NCBI RefSeq assembly: GCF_964199755.1 | Contig: NC_133899.1 | Location: forward strand, 1,984,001-2,048,000 | From: Larus michahellis | Lineage: Eukaryota; Chordata; Aves; Charadriiformes; Laridae | Length of the DNA stretch: 64,000 nucleotides | Reading direction: 5' to 3' | Translations under genes and position numbers: made by a program | Notes under the pieces: model-generated | What the model was told of the DNA's origin: nothing | What the model saw: the letters and a program-made list of their open reading frames with translations, nothing else | Databases searched by the model: none | Shown: positions 12,301 through 24,052 of the stretch, piece by piece | How positions within the stretch are numbered: the first letter of the stretch is position 1 | Layout: each line of letters opens with the position of its first letter

Positions 12301-15300
12301 TACTGATGTTTCTCAGTCTGGACTGGAACTTCAGCCTGGCAATCCAACAGCCTCACAGACTTTGCATTTTGTTAGCTGGGATTCATAGCCGTGCCAAATA
12401 CTTGTTATGAGTTCTCACGCTGCCCGAGCTTGCCCAGGTGATGGCTTATTTACATCATCACATCAACAGACTGGATGGAGCAAGATCCCTGTCCTGTAGT
12501 TGACCTTCAGGCCTGACATGCTCAAGCACTACCATCAGGTATGTTCGCTACCAAGCTCTTATCCCCCTCTCTCCTGGCAAGAGGAGGTCTCACCTGAGAA
12601 CTGCAGGACTCTGGGGTCCTAGCGTTGAGAGAAGCTTGGCACCGTAGGACAAACTTAATATTTATATGGCTGCAGGATGAGGTAGCGCATGAACATGCCT
12701 ACAGGTACTGATGAGGCCAAACTGGCATCTGGAGAGGTGCTTTTAATAAGAACATCTGCAATACCAGGGTATATACGGGCAATATATTTCAAAGAAATGT
12801 GGTTAATGGTAAATAATCTTGTGTTTGGTTGCCAAAAATTATAATTTAACTGCACTTAAATAAGTGAGAGTTACCTTGTTATCTGGTCCTTGTGTAGTGA
12901 GAAACGAACCGTTTGTGTCTTTTTTTCATCCAAGAGATTGTGTAAACTGTGGGATAGATGTCTTTTTCTGTAGCTCTCAACTTTAAAATATAAATCAGTT
13001 TGTGTGTTAGGCAGCACAAAAAGCAGAAGCATTTCCCTAAGTCTAAGCAGTATTTTGTTTCCTCCCGAGATGCAATTACAAGGGGGTTTCGCTTCGTATA
13101 AAGACACGCAAACTGTGGGTTGACCTTGTTCTCAAATTTAGCAGCATGTAGAACTAAAAGATCTGATAGGTCTCTTTCTTTACTAAATTCATAGAATCAT
13201 AGACTCTTCATGGTTGGAAAGGACCTTTGAGATCACGGAGTCCAACCGTATTCTGTTATGTTTGGGGTATTGTGTGTCCGCTAAGTACCATATAGGGAAC
13301 TTGTTTTTCCATTCAGACCTTACGTGACAAATTCGGTAAAATTATCTGTTGGTAACGTCTTCACAACCAGTTGTCAGTTTTATTACCCAAGTCACAGATT
13401 ACTGTTTATACACACCTTTACTAAAATACTTTATTGCCAGTCAGGAAGAACACAAGTAATAATACATAGCAAACGCCCGCACAGCTTAAAATACAGTTAA
13501 CGAAATCCCTAATGCAGACTGAAGTAGAAAGAGTGGTTTGAATCAGACTCCAAAGCTGCAAAAAGAATTTATAACAGAAACCTCTGCAATTCTGTCGGTT
13601 TGAGCCAGAGGTGCAAAGTTTTAATAACAAGTAAATATAGCGTGCTCGCACCTTGTTGATGCTCCAGGTTTGTAGCGGCTTCTGCTTTGAGCGATTAGCC
13701 TCTGTTCACAACGGAGGTTACTAAATTTTGAACGTCAAAATACCTGTGTTTTACTTAGGGCAATAGATTTTACTATTATGGATAAAATGGAGCTGATAAG
13801 GCTTGGTTGATGAACATAATGATTTTAGAACACATTAATTAACAAGAGAGCTCACAAGTGCCTATTTCAAGCAGATGGAAAATCCAGGAAATCATCAGAG
13901 AGGTAATTGCACTGGTTACGGAGCCAGAAAAGAAGGGAAGAAGCTCCTGAAGGGAAGCTAAAGGCGAAAGGATCTGATTGAAAAGTTGCCAGTCTCACCT
14001 TACTGATCAGGGCAGAAACCCCTCTGTGGGGAAAAGACAGAAGGTGCAAAATGGGGAAAAAAATGTGTACAACAAAGAGCCAGAATCTTGCCCAGGGGAG
14101 ATGCTGACTCCTCATCTTCTTGAAAAAGAAGGAAATGGTACCAGCTGCATTGCAGGGGCAAATTAGCTGCTGCCACAGGAGAGGTGGCATTGAGGAACAC
14201 TAAATCTGTGGAAACCGTGGAGAGCTATGGATAAAGAGCCTCAGCGATGCCAGTAAAAAACATGGAGCATCAGCCATGTAGGGGCTGGATGCAGGATGGT
14301 CGTCAGAAGTATGAAAGCCAGGCGTGGCAGCCGGTACGCAGCCAGCGCTGGAGGGAAGAGGGCTGAAGAAAAATACATCTGCGCAGGACAGTCGCTAGCC
14401 TGGGGACTAAGAATGGAGGCAAACTCATCTCAGTCGATAGCTGCTCTTTGCCCAGTCCGGGATCAGCGCTCTGCGTTGTGGCACACCGTTTGAGCAACCT
14501 GTAACTTGGGCTTAATCGTGGCAGACCAGCAGCCTGCAGGTATTTTGATGAGTAACTGTCTAGACTAGTGTGGTGCTGTATAAAAAGGAATATTGGAAGT
14601 AAAAAGGCACATGAAATGGTTTCAAAAATGCAAAGTGCAGTTTGAAATGGACATCTTCAGAGACAGGTTCAGGCAGCGCTACAGCCTCAGAGAGCAGCCT
14701 GAAGGACACATTGCTTAAATGATGATTCAGGAATACCACTGAAGCAACTAGCGGGAGGATCAGGTGGACAGTCGCTATTTTCTGTTACCTGTCCACGCAG
14801 AGGCTAAGGCTTTACATAGTCACTCTGCCTTTATCCCCTCTGCCATTTCAATGCTGCGGTCAGTCACAATGAAATCCAGCAGAAAGGCAGGATTCTCGAA
14901 GCCGGGGAGTTAACGACTTCCCTGAAAATAGGTGACCAGGTAGAGGATCAGCATGATCGCATCTCCTTGCTGCAAGGAAGGCTGTGGACACCATCAGAGA
15001 ATCCACACAGGTGAGAGGCATCATCAGTACTCCACGTACTCATGTGGCTGACTGGCCACGTGCCCCGTACAGGGTATTTGCATCTGGGGCCCTGCAGATG
15101 CTGCTGGACCACAGAGTTGAACTGCGGTATGAGCAGCCCGGCTTTCTTCCGTTTGATTCCTTTTTTGTTTTTCTTTGGCCCTGTGGATCTTTTCAAGTTG
15201 CCATGTTTCAGCAGCAGAGCCCCAAACCTGTTGTCTGCCGCATGTATTGTGCAGACTTTAAATTGAAAATAAGCTTGATAATAGAAGAGAGGAACTGAGG

Positions 15301-18300
15301 AAGACTGAATAATGGGACAAGATCGAGACTTGGATACGACAGTGCTGAGCAGCCTCACAGCACTGATAACAGATAAAATCAAATTACCTGAATCTGGGTG
15401 TATTTCACAATTAAAAATAATGTTTTTAATTAAAATAATTCCAGTGGAGAAGGAAGTAAAATATACTTCCTTCATTAGCCAAGTTTTTTGCTCTTCTCAT
15501 AACTTCATGTGCGTCTGGTAAAACACGCTATAAATCTGAAAGCATCTATTAAGAGCCCACTGTCAGGTTTCTATGAAGCGCGCTATATATGATACCCATT
15601 TTGTTACACTCCTCTCAATAAAAACATGGTCCTGACACTCCCAGGATAGACATACTGCGCTGTGCCCACACATGAATCATCAGGACGAGGTATAAAACAT
15701 CAAGATCTAGATTTTTAAAAATGCTGAAAATGCTCTTTAATTTGCTCCGGTTCTGATTGATTTGAGGGTGTATTTATGACGGTGGAGAGTCTCCCTCTTC
15801 CCCTCCGCGCAGCTCAGGATGCCAGCAGACCTGAAGGTGAAAGACTGACGGCTGCAAGATTAAACCAGAGCTCTAACACCAAAAGCAGCGTGAGACAAAC
15901 CCTCTTTCTTCCAAACCTGAATTTCAGCGTAGGGCATGGTGGGGTTAATAGCAGAGCAGGTTACACTGGAGTTGTGTTTGGCGAGGGAGGAGACGGGAAC
16001 AGATTGCCAAGGCACAATTACACTAAATGAAGGAAGCACAGGCCACACCTGTGCCTGGGACCCTGTGCTCGCAATCCAGCCCTGATTGGATCTCCAGAGG
16101 CTTCCCGGAGGTAAAGTGTCAATTAGTGTAATGACCCTGGACTTTGTCCACTCCGTTCCCTCATTCTGAGCGTGGAATAATTTCATGTACGCTGGGGGAT
16201 CTCTTTTAGCAAACTCCTCACAACACCACCTGCTCACCCTCTCATTCTTCCAGTGCTATTCCCAGCTCTCCTTCTGCAGGATTGTTGAACTGGAATACAA
16301 AATGCAGCATGCCCTGGAGGCAGCCAGGTCTGGATCTTCATGCAGACAACAATGCCCAAACACCTGTATAGATAATATCTTTTTTTTTTTTTTTTTTTTT
16401 GGAACAGAGAATGTAGCAAACCCTGCCCTTGCAGCCTGCATCTGCATTCAGGAAAATGCTGGGACTCCATGCAAGAGTAAAAGAGGTTCCCAGCTCCATT
16501 AACAACTCAGACTGATTACCATGAAGTAATTATCCACATCTTACACACAGATTAAAGGCACTCTTCTCTTGCGAATTTTGTCTCAAAATGCCCTTCTTGC
16601 ATAGGGCTGGAGACATGTTTAACCCTCCGTATGCAGTGAGTAAATACTTTACAAATTGCTGCATGGATATTGGCTCTTGGTTCGTATTGTGGAGCTAATC
16701 AGGTTGGTCTGAACAAAACCCGAGCTCATCAAAGCGCGGAATGGGGATCTCCATGGGCCCAAGACAGGAATACCGACCCCCACCGCCATCACGGCTTTGT
16801 CTCCGCGTGCCTCCGGTTTCATGTCAATGCCAGCGCCGGGGCTGGTACCATCCGGCAGGCACTGCGCTCCCCTGCTACGTATGGAGACTCGATACGCGTC
16901 TGGATGAGGAAGATAGTTCATGTGTTTAATTGAGGCATCTGAAGACGATCTGTGATGATCTTCCAGGATTGAATGACACCTTACAGCACTCGGGGTCTGT
17001 CGCTGTCGTGTACTTCAACACAAGGAAGACAGCTGCAATCGGATATGTTTTAAGCTAGTGTCAACAGGTTTAGCCAGCTTAAGAGCATGTTAAGCCCTAC
17101 TGAGACGAGGTTTATAGGTTAGCGGTATGACTCGGAGCATAATCTATACGTGTTCTTTAGCTTTAGCCAGCTTTGTACTTATGTGAGAAGTGCGAGTCTT
17201 TTATATGTGCCCGGCCATTTCTATCATGCTTCGGGGAAGTCATTCAGCCTATGCGAAATGCTGAAATAATCTAAAAGTGTAGAAGCCGCAGGGGAGAGCG
17301 GTTCAAAAACACCAGGAACTGAGGTTAGGCCAAGATTTCCTGTCACTGCTGAGCTAGCTGAAAAAGCCAGGGCTGTCCTGACCATGGGAATTAAAGCAAG
17401 ACGATGATTTGAATGGCTCGAGCCTACTTTGTTATACTGCGGCATGCACGTGTTGTAGGTTGCTAATGAGCAACAATGCCGTGGATCAATGCAGTAGTTA
17501 AGATTATAGCAAAAAGATTTATTATCTTTTTTTCACTGCAGCAGGACTGGCATATTTGGAGCAAAAAGCAGCAGTCATGACAACATATTGTTTATCTTTC
17601 ATCCAGACCGCAGCTGTGTTTTCCACGGGTCTGTCCAGATTATAGCTAATTTGGAATCCTATGTATGAAAAGCCGTTTCGATGGATGAAATTGGGCGATC
17701 TCTTTAGCACTTAAATATTTGCAAAGATGCTGTGGAGCTTAATTAGTTAGCAGCAACATTTTATCGTATGGGTCCACTTCCAAAAGAAGATCTTGAACGC
17801 TGGAGAGATGACACAAGCATGTGACAGAAATAAACACGTTTGATAGTTACAAGAGCAGCAGTAGGAAGCATTAAATGATTTGATATCTAGAGTATCTGTT
17901 AGACTCTAATAGTTGATTAAAATATGTATTAATTCATATTAATCCTTAATATGAGGATCTTAATAAAGTGTCATTAGCTCGGGTTTGGAAGAGCTTTTGA
18001 ATCCTGGCACAATAGCTGCATTAGAAATCCAAAACACTGAAATACACGTGTCTCACTAAACCGTGTTTCATCTCCACTTCCATCACTAGAGTATGGAAGG
18101 CTTTAAAATGTTTCTGGCTGCCCTGTTTCATCCAGTCTCCAGCTGAGAACGTGCTGTGTGCATCCCTGGTACTCGCCTGCGGTTTTAGGCAGACTCCCTC
18201 GCTGCGTTTGTCTCTGGAGCCTTTTCTCTCCATGCGCAGGCTCTCCCGTGTTCGCTGTCCTCTGCGTGTCAACATGGGTTAGCTTTAAACCCTCTCTGCC

Positions 18301-21300
18301 TCTTTTAAAAAATCTGTTTTGATTTTTTTCAAGCGGGCTGCCGGGCTGGCAATCCTGTGCGCTTGAAATGCGACCAGAGGGCTTCCAGATAAAATCTCGC
18401 CAAACTGAAAGGCCATTGTGCCCCTGGGATGCAGCGCTGGCTGATCGCTGCCTTGAGCGTCCTCAGCAGGCTGTGAGTCAGGGACGGGCTTTGGCAGCTC
18501 CCAAGCTTCTGCCTGCCCCACTGTTTTCGGCAGAGTCTTTGGGGCAGCGCAGGAGTCAGCAGCTGGCTGCTGTGAGAGCTAAGGTGGGATGCGTGGGGAG
18601 AGGAGCGAGCAAATTTGGGAGCTTTGCGAGAATAGTGTGAATTTCAGGGTGGTCCGTACAGATCACGCAGCCGGTCCCGGTGATAGCCGCTCCACCAGGA
18701 TACAGCTAGCTGGGTGTGAGAGCAACAGATTAGTTTGCTGGAGCTTGTCATTTCAAATTCCCTTCCGGTTCTCTATCAGCAAAGCTCAGGCCCATCCCCA
18801 CAATCGGCTTCTCTCTGGATGGTTGCCGAGATGTGATATTTATAGGGTTTACTGGAAACTGCTGGCACATTACTGGGCTTCAAAATGTGATTGTTTTTCA
18901 AAGAAGGAAATTAGCTGGAGTGTGGGGCTGGTGGCCAGCTTGGACTGTAAGCAAAGGGAGCCTGAGGTCAGGACCAAGCTGCATTGTTTCTTTTATCTTC
19001 AGAAGCGATTTGCCGCTCTCTGTTTTTTAAGTGACTCTTAACATGATGGACAAAATGAGATCATTGGGTAGTAATCCTCCATTTTAGAAATAATTCAAGT
19101 ATTAGTGAAGTACACCCTGAACCACTTAAACAAGTACCTACTGGAGTAAAATCTGGTAATTTATAACCCCGTATGAGGGCTTGGAGCATGACAGATGGGT
19201 CCCAGCTTGGAATAATAAAGCTGTAATGGAAGAATGTAGATGGGGCAGAACCCCGGAGTGGATGTTGCGAAACGGGGGAGGTATTCTTGTCTTGGACAAG
19301 TCCCTTCTATTCTTCTTCTCCTCCATCTTCCTGTTTGCATAATATTAGTTCATCTGACTTGGTGATTGTGAAGTTTAACTAGCCAACGGTTGTGTTTGAA
19401 ACCCTTAGCTTGAGAACACTCTTGAAAAACAAAGTATTGACATTACCTTTGTTTCCCTACAATAAATGCCTCTGTGTGATGCTCGTGTTATGGAAAAGCA
19501 CTTGAAAGAGCGGAGGATGAACACGCAGAGAGCTGGGTGACCTCTTGGGTGACACACAGGAAGGATCGCCTCAGCAAACTTATTTATGTACTAACGTGTC
19601 TGGCAAGGTGTTTGTCCTGTGTCTAGGAAGTCTCCCTTGATAATAGTTTAAGGCACAGCTTGAGGACAACCCCAGAAGCACCCTTCTTTGTACACTCCAC
19701 CTTTGCCAACAAGATCCCCCTTGGGAGTCGACACGACCTTGCAGCGTATCTGCCTGACTACGAAGCGGCACATTTGGGGCCACTGGGACTGGCTGTTTTC
19801 AAAGCTGAAGCCCCATGCTGAGAGATGATCTGCCAGGAGCCATGTGCTTCTTTGCTGGGGCGGGCAGGCCATCTGCCGTCCTTGCTGCCCTAAGCAGATC
19901 ATCTCAGACCCGCAGCCTCCAGGCCCGGCCAGGCTGGACTCTGTCGGCCCAGATGTTTCATTCCCCTACGGACCTGTGGACAATTAGTGTCAACTGCGTG
20001 TTTACATACTCTTCTCCTTTGCCTGTGGCCCAGGAAAAGTCTTCTGACCTAGCTTAGTGATGTGGACGCTGTAATGATGCTGTGTATGCAGCCCCCTTAG
20101 TAATGTCTGTATTTTTTTCACATTCTAGTTTTGCCAGCGATGAATACCAAAGGGCTATGGAGCAAATATCTGTCGTTGTCCGGCAGCACAAAGCGACCGT
20201 GGTGCCAGGGGAGCCACAGCTTAATGTGTGCGACAAGGCCGTCATGGTGAGTGGTTAAAGCATAAACGCCTTTGAGAACCCTTAGCTTAAAATATATTTT
20301 GTAAAGGCTTAAAAATGTCACCTCATGCTGGGAAGTGATGGAGAAGAGACCCACGCTCACCCATTTGAAGGGCTGTCTGGTTGTTCCGTGGAGGAGAGGG
20401 CTGTTTGGTACCTGTGGAACGCAGCGGCATAGGAAGGCTCGTACAAAGCGCGTGGGGTTAGCTCTACCAACACGCTGTGATAAACTCTGTGGCTTCCTTC
20501 CTTAGAGATGCAGCAGTATGTACAGCTGTACGTTCTTCTCCTTTCTAATCCCTTTCTGCAATTCTCAAAAGTCCCCAGTTCGAGTGGCTCTTTTTCAGTG
20601 ATCTTTGGTCTTGCTCGGTCTCCTCCAATTCCACCCATGCCTGGCTTTTCTGAAGTCTTTATGGCTTGAAACATGACAAACATTTTCAATTCTGTTTTCT
20701 GTTTCAAATTGCGTGTTAGGAAGTTACAGTTTGGCTTTCCTGTCAAATGCTGCTTGCTGTGTTGAGAACCTGAGAAAGAAACTGGATAGTTTGTAGGAGG
20801 TAAAGTTGTCAGATGGCAAGAGTTTGTGCAGTCTAAAGCGATGCGTCTTTAGACTGACACAAAATAGTAACAGGCAAAATCTTTCTGATGCTGAAATAAT
20901 CTGGTCTAGCGGGAGTTGTTGCCCTGTTCCACGGCAGGGGCCTTGGAACAAGATGATCTTTAATGTCCCTTTCAACCCAAACCGTTCTATGATTCTGTGA
21001 TTCTGAAACAAACAGTCAGTACCTGCCGCTTAGGGTCTATCTCCAGCCAGACAGAAAAGTACAAAGCGTGGAGCCGTGTCTCTTTAGTAAGAAGGCAAAG
21101 ATCTTTCTTAGCTTTGTCACATCTTTTTATTTTTGGATGTTAAGTAGGAAAAAGATTTGAAGGACCATTGTTTCTGTGTTGTTTTCTTTCATTATTCAAC
21201 TTTTCCCTTAATAAACACTGTTCTGTGCTCCTCTGGGACCTTTTGGGTTCAGGCATTCTCCCCAGTGCCTGGCTGCTGCCAGAGACCTTCACTGGAAAAG

Positions 21301-24052
21301 CATTTCTTCTGTGCTAATTCCAGTTCCAAAACTGGTTCATAAAATGTAGGCATACTCTGCTGTTCTGCAGCTACCCTGGTGCAGTGTGTTTAGGTGCTGT
21401 GAAAACATCTGGTATCCCTGTTTGTCAACATGCAGTGTCTTTGTGTTGCATAATGGAAAAAGTGATGGACTGGATGTCCTGTACTTCGTCCTGTACCCCA
21501 GTCCTCTCCTTGGGGCTAATGAGAGTCAGTCTTCTCCCTGAGCGTGCCTTGTTCTAGCTCAGTTGGGTAGGAGCATAGGAAGTTCCACCTAAACATGAGG
21601 AGGGACTTCTTTCCTTTGAGGGTGGCAGAGCCCTGGCACAGGCTGCCCAGAGAGGTGGGGGAGTCTCCGTCTCTGGAGACATCCCAAACCCGCCTGGACG
21701 TGTTCCTGTGCCGCCTGCTCTGGGTGACCCTGCTCTGGCAGGGGGTTGGACGGGGGGATCTCCAGAGGGCCCTTCCCACCCTATGGTTCTATGATTCTAA
21801 GCTTTGCAGACCATGGGCTTCCACTTCTGCTTTGGCTACAGCAATGTCCAGGGCTTGGCCAAGTCCAGTTATGCCTGTCTAGTCTGTAAGCAGAGGCAGC
21901 TAATGATTGCTCCAATGCTTGGCCAAGCTCAAACCAGATCGTTGAGGCCATCTGAGGCAGAAAGCCCTCCTCGGTGGGCTGAGTGGTATTCTAATCCTGG
22001 GAGAAATGTTCAAATCCCAGCAGGAAGCTTTTTTACCTTATGAGTTTTCTGGTCTACGTAAATTTCCAACAGGCTAGTTACACGGTCACCAAACTGAAAT
22101 AAACGGGCACTAAATTATTGGCTTTTGAGACCAGAGGTGAAGACAACCAAATCTTTCTGTAGTAATAGTATTGCTGGGGTTGATTGGGCCTAAAATCTGT
22201 CTTTGGAGGATGCTGGGAGATAAATATCACATACTAATACTATGTCCAACTCTGTCTTCTAAATTTTTATTTGATATGGGCATTTACTATCCTTACTGGG
22301 ACAGAGGAGGAGAATTGTCTTTGCTTTTCCGTGATTAAAGTAGATGGATCGTTTTGTAGCTGCTGCAGTCTTGGGATTGATGTTGGACTTGATGATCTTA
22401 AAGATTCTTCCCAGCCTAAAGGATTCTCTGATGGAAGCGCAGCAGCATCAGCCCTCCTGAGCAGGGGAAGTGTTTGCTGGCCCATCTGCGGTGTATCCCA
22501 GCAGCAGCGTAGATGAAGCTCCTGTGAGAGCCAGTTCTGCTGCGTTTTCCTCCTGTGGAAATGTAGAAGTTGCTCCATGCAGCAGAGCCGTGCTGGCTTG
22601 CCTGCGTGTTTGACTTGGGGCACACATGGTGTCCTCAGGGCTCTCACCACTTACAGCACAGATCCAGGAAAGCCAACTTGGACTGCGAGACTGAAGCAGA
22701 TACAATTTGTTTTTTTCAAAAGAACAAACGTTTCATTTGTTTCTGTGGATCTCTTGTTACCTCTGCGGAGTGGTCAAGCATCTGAAATTTCCAGCAGTGG
22801 TTGTGCGTTTTCAAATTGAGAAACGGATTTAGAAAGCAGCATTAATTGTTCTTAAACCGTCTGGAGCTCTTCGGGCAGCGAGGTGCCTTCTGCCAAAGCT
22901 CCCCTCTGTGGTCTGCTCCTTCCGCAGAGATAGCTGGTGTCTCACTGCCATCTGTCGTCAGCTGCATGGAATAGAAACCTGCTCTGGCATTTTTTCTGGG
23001 GTTAAGCTTTTCTTTTAATTCCAAGAAAACATAAACGACCTGAAGGATAAAAATAAGTAAAATGAAAGGCAATAGGTCAGAGCTGAACTGACCTGTAATA
23101 GGTGACAGCAGGAATCTTCCGTGGATGGATAGACATTGAGAGGGGGAGGGACAGAGAACAAACGCAAAAGCTTTCTGAAGGCAGAATGGCAATTGTGACC
23201 TGCCATTCACAATACCGCAGTCCCAAATTTTAAGTGACAAGACCCCATGAAATTGAAAAAGTTTTTGCCCAAATTCCTTCCTCCGTTAATCCCTTTGGAA
23301 GCTGAGGTTTGCAGTGGGTTTCCTTGCTGACGTCGTTTCTTTGTTGTACGTGTGCTGGAGAAAGGTAGTTCAAGAAACACGGAAACAAGGCAGGGAAATA
23401 ATTTTGGTCTGCGTGCACTGGAGTAGTTGTCTCATAAATGCCTCCTACTCCATCTGTTCATGAATTCATCCATCAAAATGCTCATTAAAATACCAGCATT
23501 CTTATCTCTCTCACACCCTTGGCCTTCTGTTGCTTTTTGCTTGTTTCCTCAAGAAGGTGCATGGATATCTTAGTGCTGAGAATGAGAACTGTTTGCTGGA
23601 TCCCAGGAAAATTTGGGGTTTCACCAAAACCTCATGGTCTGATTGCTCCATGCTACTACAGGGAAGAGAGGAGGGTCACCAGAGTCCCAGCAGACTGCAT
23701 TTGTACAGGAGAGACCGCTGTATCCCAGAAGAGGGAATCATCTGCTGCAGAAGGATTTGTAGTCTTTCCTAAAGCTTTTTTTAAATAGCGTTTGGAGTTG
23801 GGAAGTTGATGAGCCGCAGGAGCATCAGCTGCAAGAGGAGTTTCATTTTTCAAGCAGGACGTAAGAGCGTCTTTGTGAGGATCAAAAGGGGGTGGTTAGG
23901 GCTAGGGCTTAGCAGGTACTTGGTATGAATCATCTTTCTATATATTTTTTGTTTGTTTTTAACAGAATTGGTCTCCTCCAGGCTGTGAGAAACTAGGGAA
24001 GTGCCTGAAACAGCCCAAGTCTGATCCTAAGAAGTGCATTTGGCCTCATTGA
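291..24052 (+). CDS. GALNS: GALNS, N-acetylgalactosamine-6-sulfatase, 3' part of the gene (last four coding exons)
   Basis: Lysosomal sulfatase that removes 6-sulfate from N-acetylgalactosamine and galactose residues of chondroitin and keratan sulfate. Coding exons seen: 291-393, 9039-9160, 20129-20246 and 23966-24052 (103, 122, 118 and 87 nt). These equal the lengths of human exons 11-14, and all joins are in frame. The translation begins with [11 protein letters not shown] (human Arg386 region), includes the NVS glycosylation sequon (human Asn423), and ends CIWPH before TGA. Four C-terminal cysteines that form disulfides in the human enzyme are present. The sulfatase catalytic site and signal peptide are encoded upstream, outside the window, so enzyme integrity cannot be judged here. 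Introns are large (8.6, 11.0 and 3.7 kb). No canonical AATAAA is seen within 2 kb after the stop. Confidence 0.97.
394..9038. other. GALNS intron, 8.6 kb
   Basis: AT-rich intron without a recognised gene. It holds T-rich tracts (about 1246-1269 and 5510-5550), a CpG-retaining block (about 5110-5405), and a 22 bp perfect palindrome joined to an octamer motif at 7409-7435. Short ORFs here resemble no known protein. Confidence 0.75.
7409..7435. promoter_or_regulatory. Octamer motif plus 22 bp perfect palindrome (candidate intronic element)
   Basis: ATTTGCAT, the exact POU/OCT octamer, occupies 7409-7416. It overlaps a perfect palindrome at 7414-7435 whose half is CATCCAAATTA. A TTAATTAA homeodomain-type core lies just upstream at about 7389-7396. 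Function is inferred only from motif clustering. Confidence 0.3.
9039..9160 (+). CDS. GALNS: GALNS exon (human exon 12 equivalent)
   Basis: The acceptor is CTGCAG and the donor is CTAAG|GTGAGC. The exon encodes [16 protein letters not shown] through [14 protein letters not shown] and is 122 nt, as in human. It contains the conserved N-glycosylation sequon NVS. Confidence 0.96.
13189..13256 (-). mobile_element. CR1 LINE 3' end fragment
   Basis: The sequence begins TCATAGAATCATAGA, followed by GGTTGGAAAGGACCTTTGAG and an AGATCAC..GAGTCCAACC block. This is the reverse complement of the CR1 3' terminus with its ATTCTATGATTCT repeats. It is a truncated, non-coding copy. Confidence 0.8.
16380..16400. 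repeat. Poly(T) tract (21 T)
   Basis: An uninterrupted run of 21 T within the GALNS intron. No adjoining retroposon body or target-site duplication was recognised. Confidence 0.9.
20129..20246 (+). CDS. GALNS: GALNS exon (human exon 13 equivalent)
   Basis: The acceptor is CATTCTAG and the donor is ATG|GTGAGT. The exon encodes [17 protein letters not shown] through [11 protein letters not shown] and is 118 nt, as in human. Confidence 0.96.
20897..21004 (+). mobile_element. CR1 LINE 3' end fragment
   Basis: It contains CR1 3' UTR signature text (CCACGGCAGGGGCCTTGGAA, then AGATGATCTTTAATGTCCC) and ends in the terminal octamer-like repeat TTCTATGATTCTGTGATTCTG. Confidence 0.85.
21570..21798 (+). 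mobile_element. CR1 LINE 3' end fragment (about 230 bp)
   Basis: The longest CR1 remnant recognised. It has AGGAAGTTCCACCTAAACAT, GAGGGTGGCAGAGCCCTGG, CAGGCTGCCCAGAGAGGTGG and the terminal GGTTCTATGATTCT. The 5' end is truncated, as usual for CR1. Confidence 0.92.
22373..22436 (+). mobile_element. Degenerate CR1 3' fragment
   Basis: GTTGGACTTGATGATCTTAA followed by a diverged TTCTTCCCAGCCTAAAGGATTCT. This resembles the CR1 3' end but is older and more diverged than the neighbouring copies. Confidence 0.65.
23966..24052 (+). CDS. GALNS: GALNS terminal coding exon
   Basis: The acceptor is TTTTTAACAG. The exon encodes [14 protein letters not shown], then KKCIWPH and TGA. The 87 nt length matches human exon 14. 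The Cys spacing of the C-terminal meander is conserved. Confidence 0.96.
   Translation, partial: NWSPPGCEKLGKCLKQPKSDPKKCIWPH

Larger units (their letters stand above)
9161..20128. other. GALNS intron, 11.0 kb
   Basis: AT-rich intron. It contains an antisense CR1 3' end (13,189-13,256), a 21-T run (16,380-16,400) and a CpG-rich patch (about 16,700-16,920). No nested gene was recognised on either strand. Confidence 0.75.
20247..23965. other. GALNS last intron, 3.7 kb
   Basis: Intron carrying three sense-oriented CR1 fragments and otherwise unremarkable sequence. Confidence 0.8.

Noticed and set aside
14948-15475. 175-codon open frame on the minus strand in a GALNS intron
   Set aside because: No recognisable domain, an AT-rich low-complexity start and Lys-rich middle, and an overlapping open frame on the other strand. 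No evidence of a gene or a retroelement protein.
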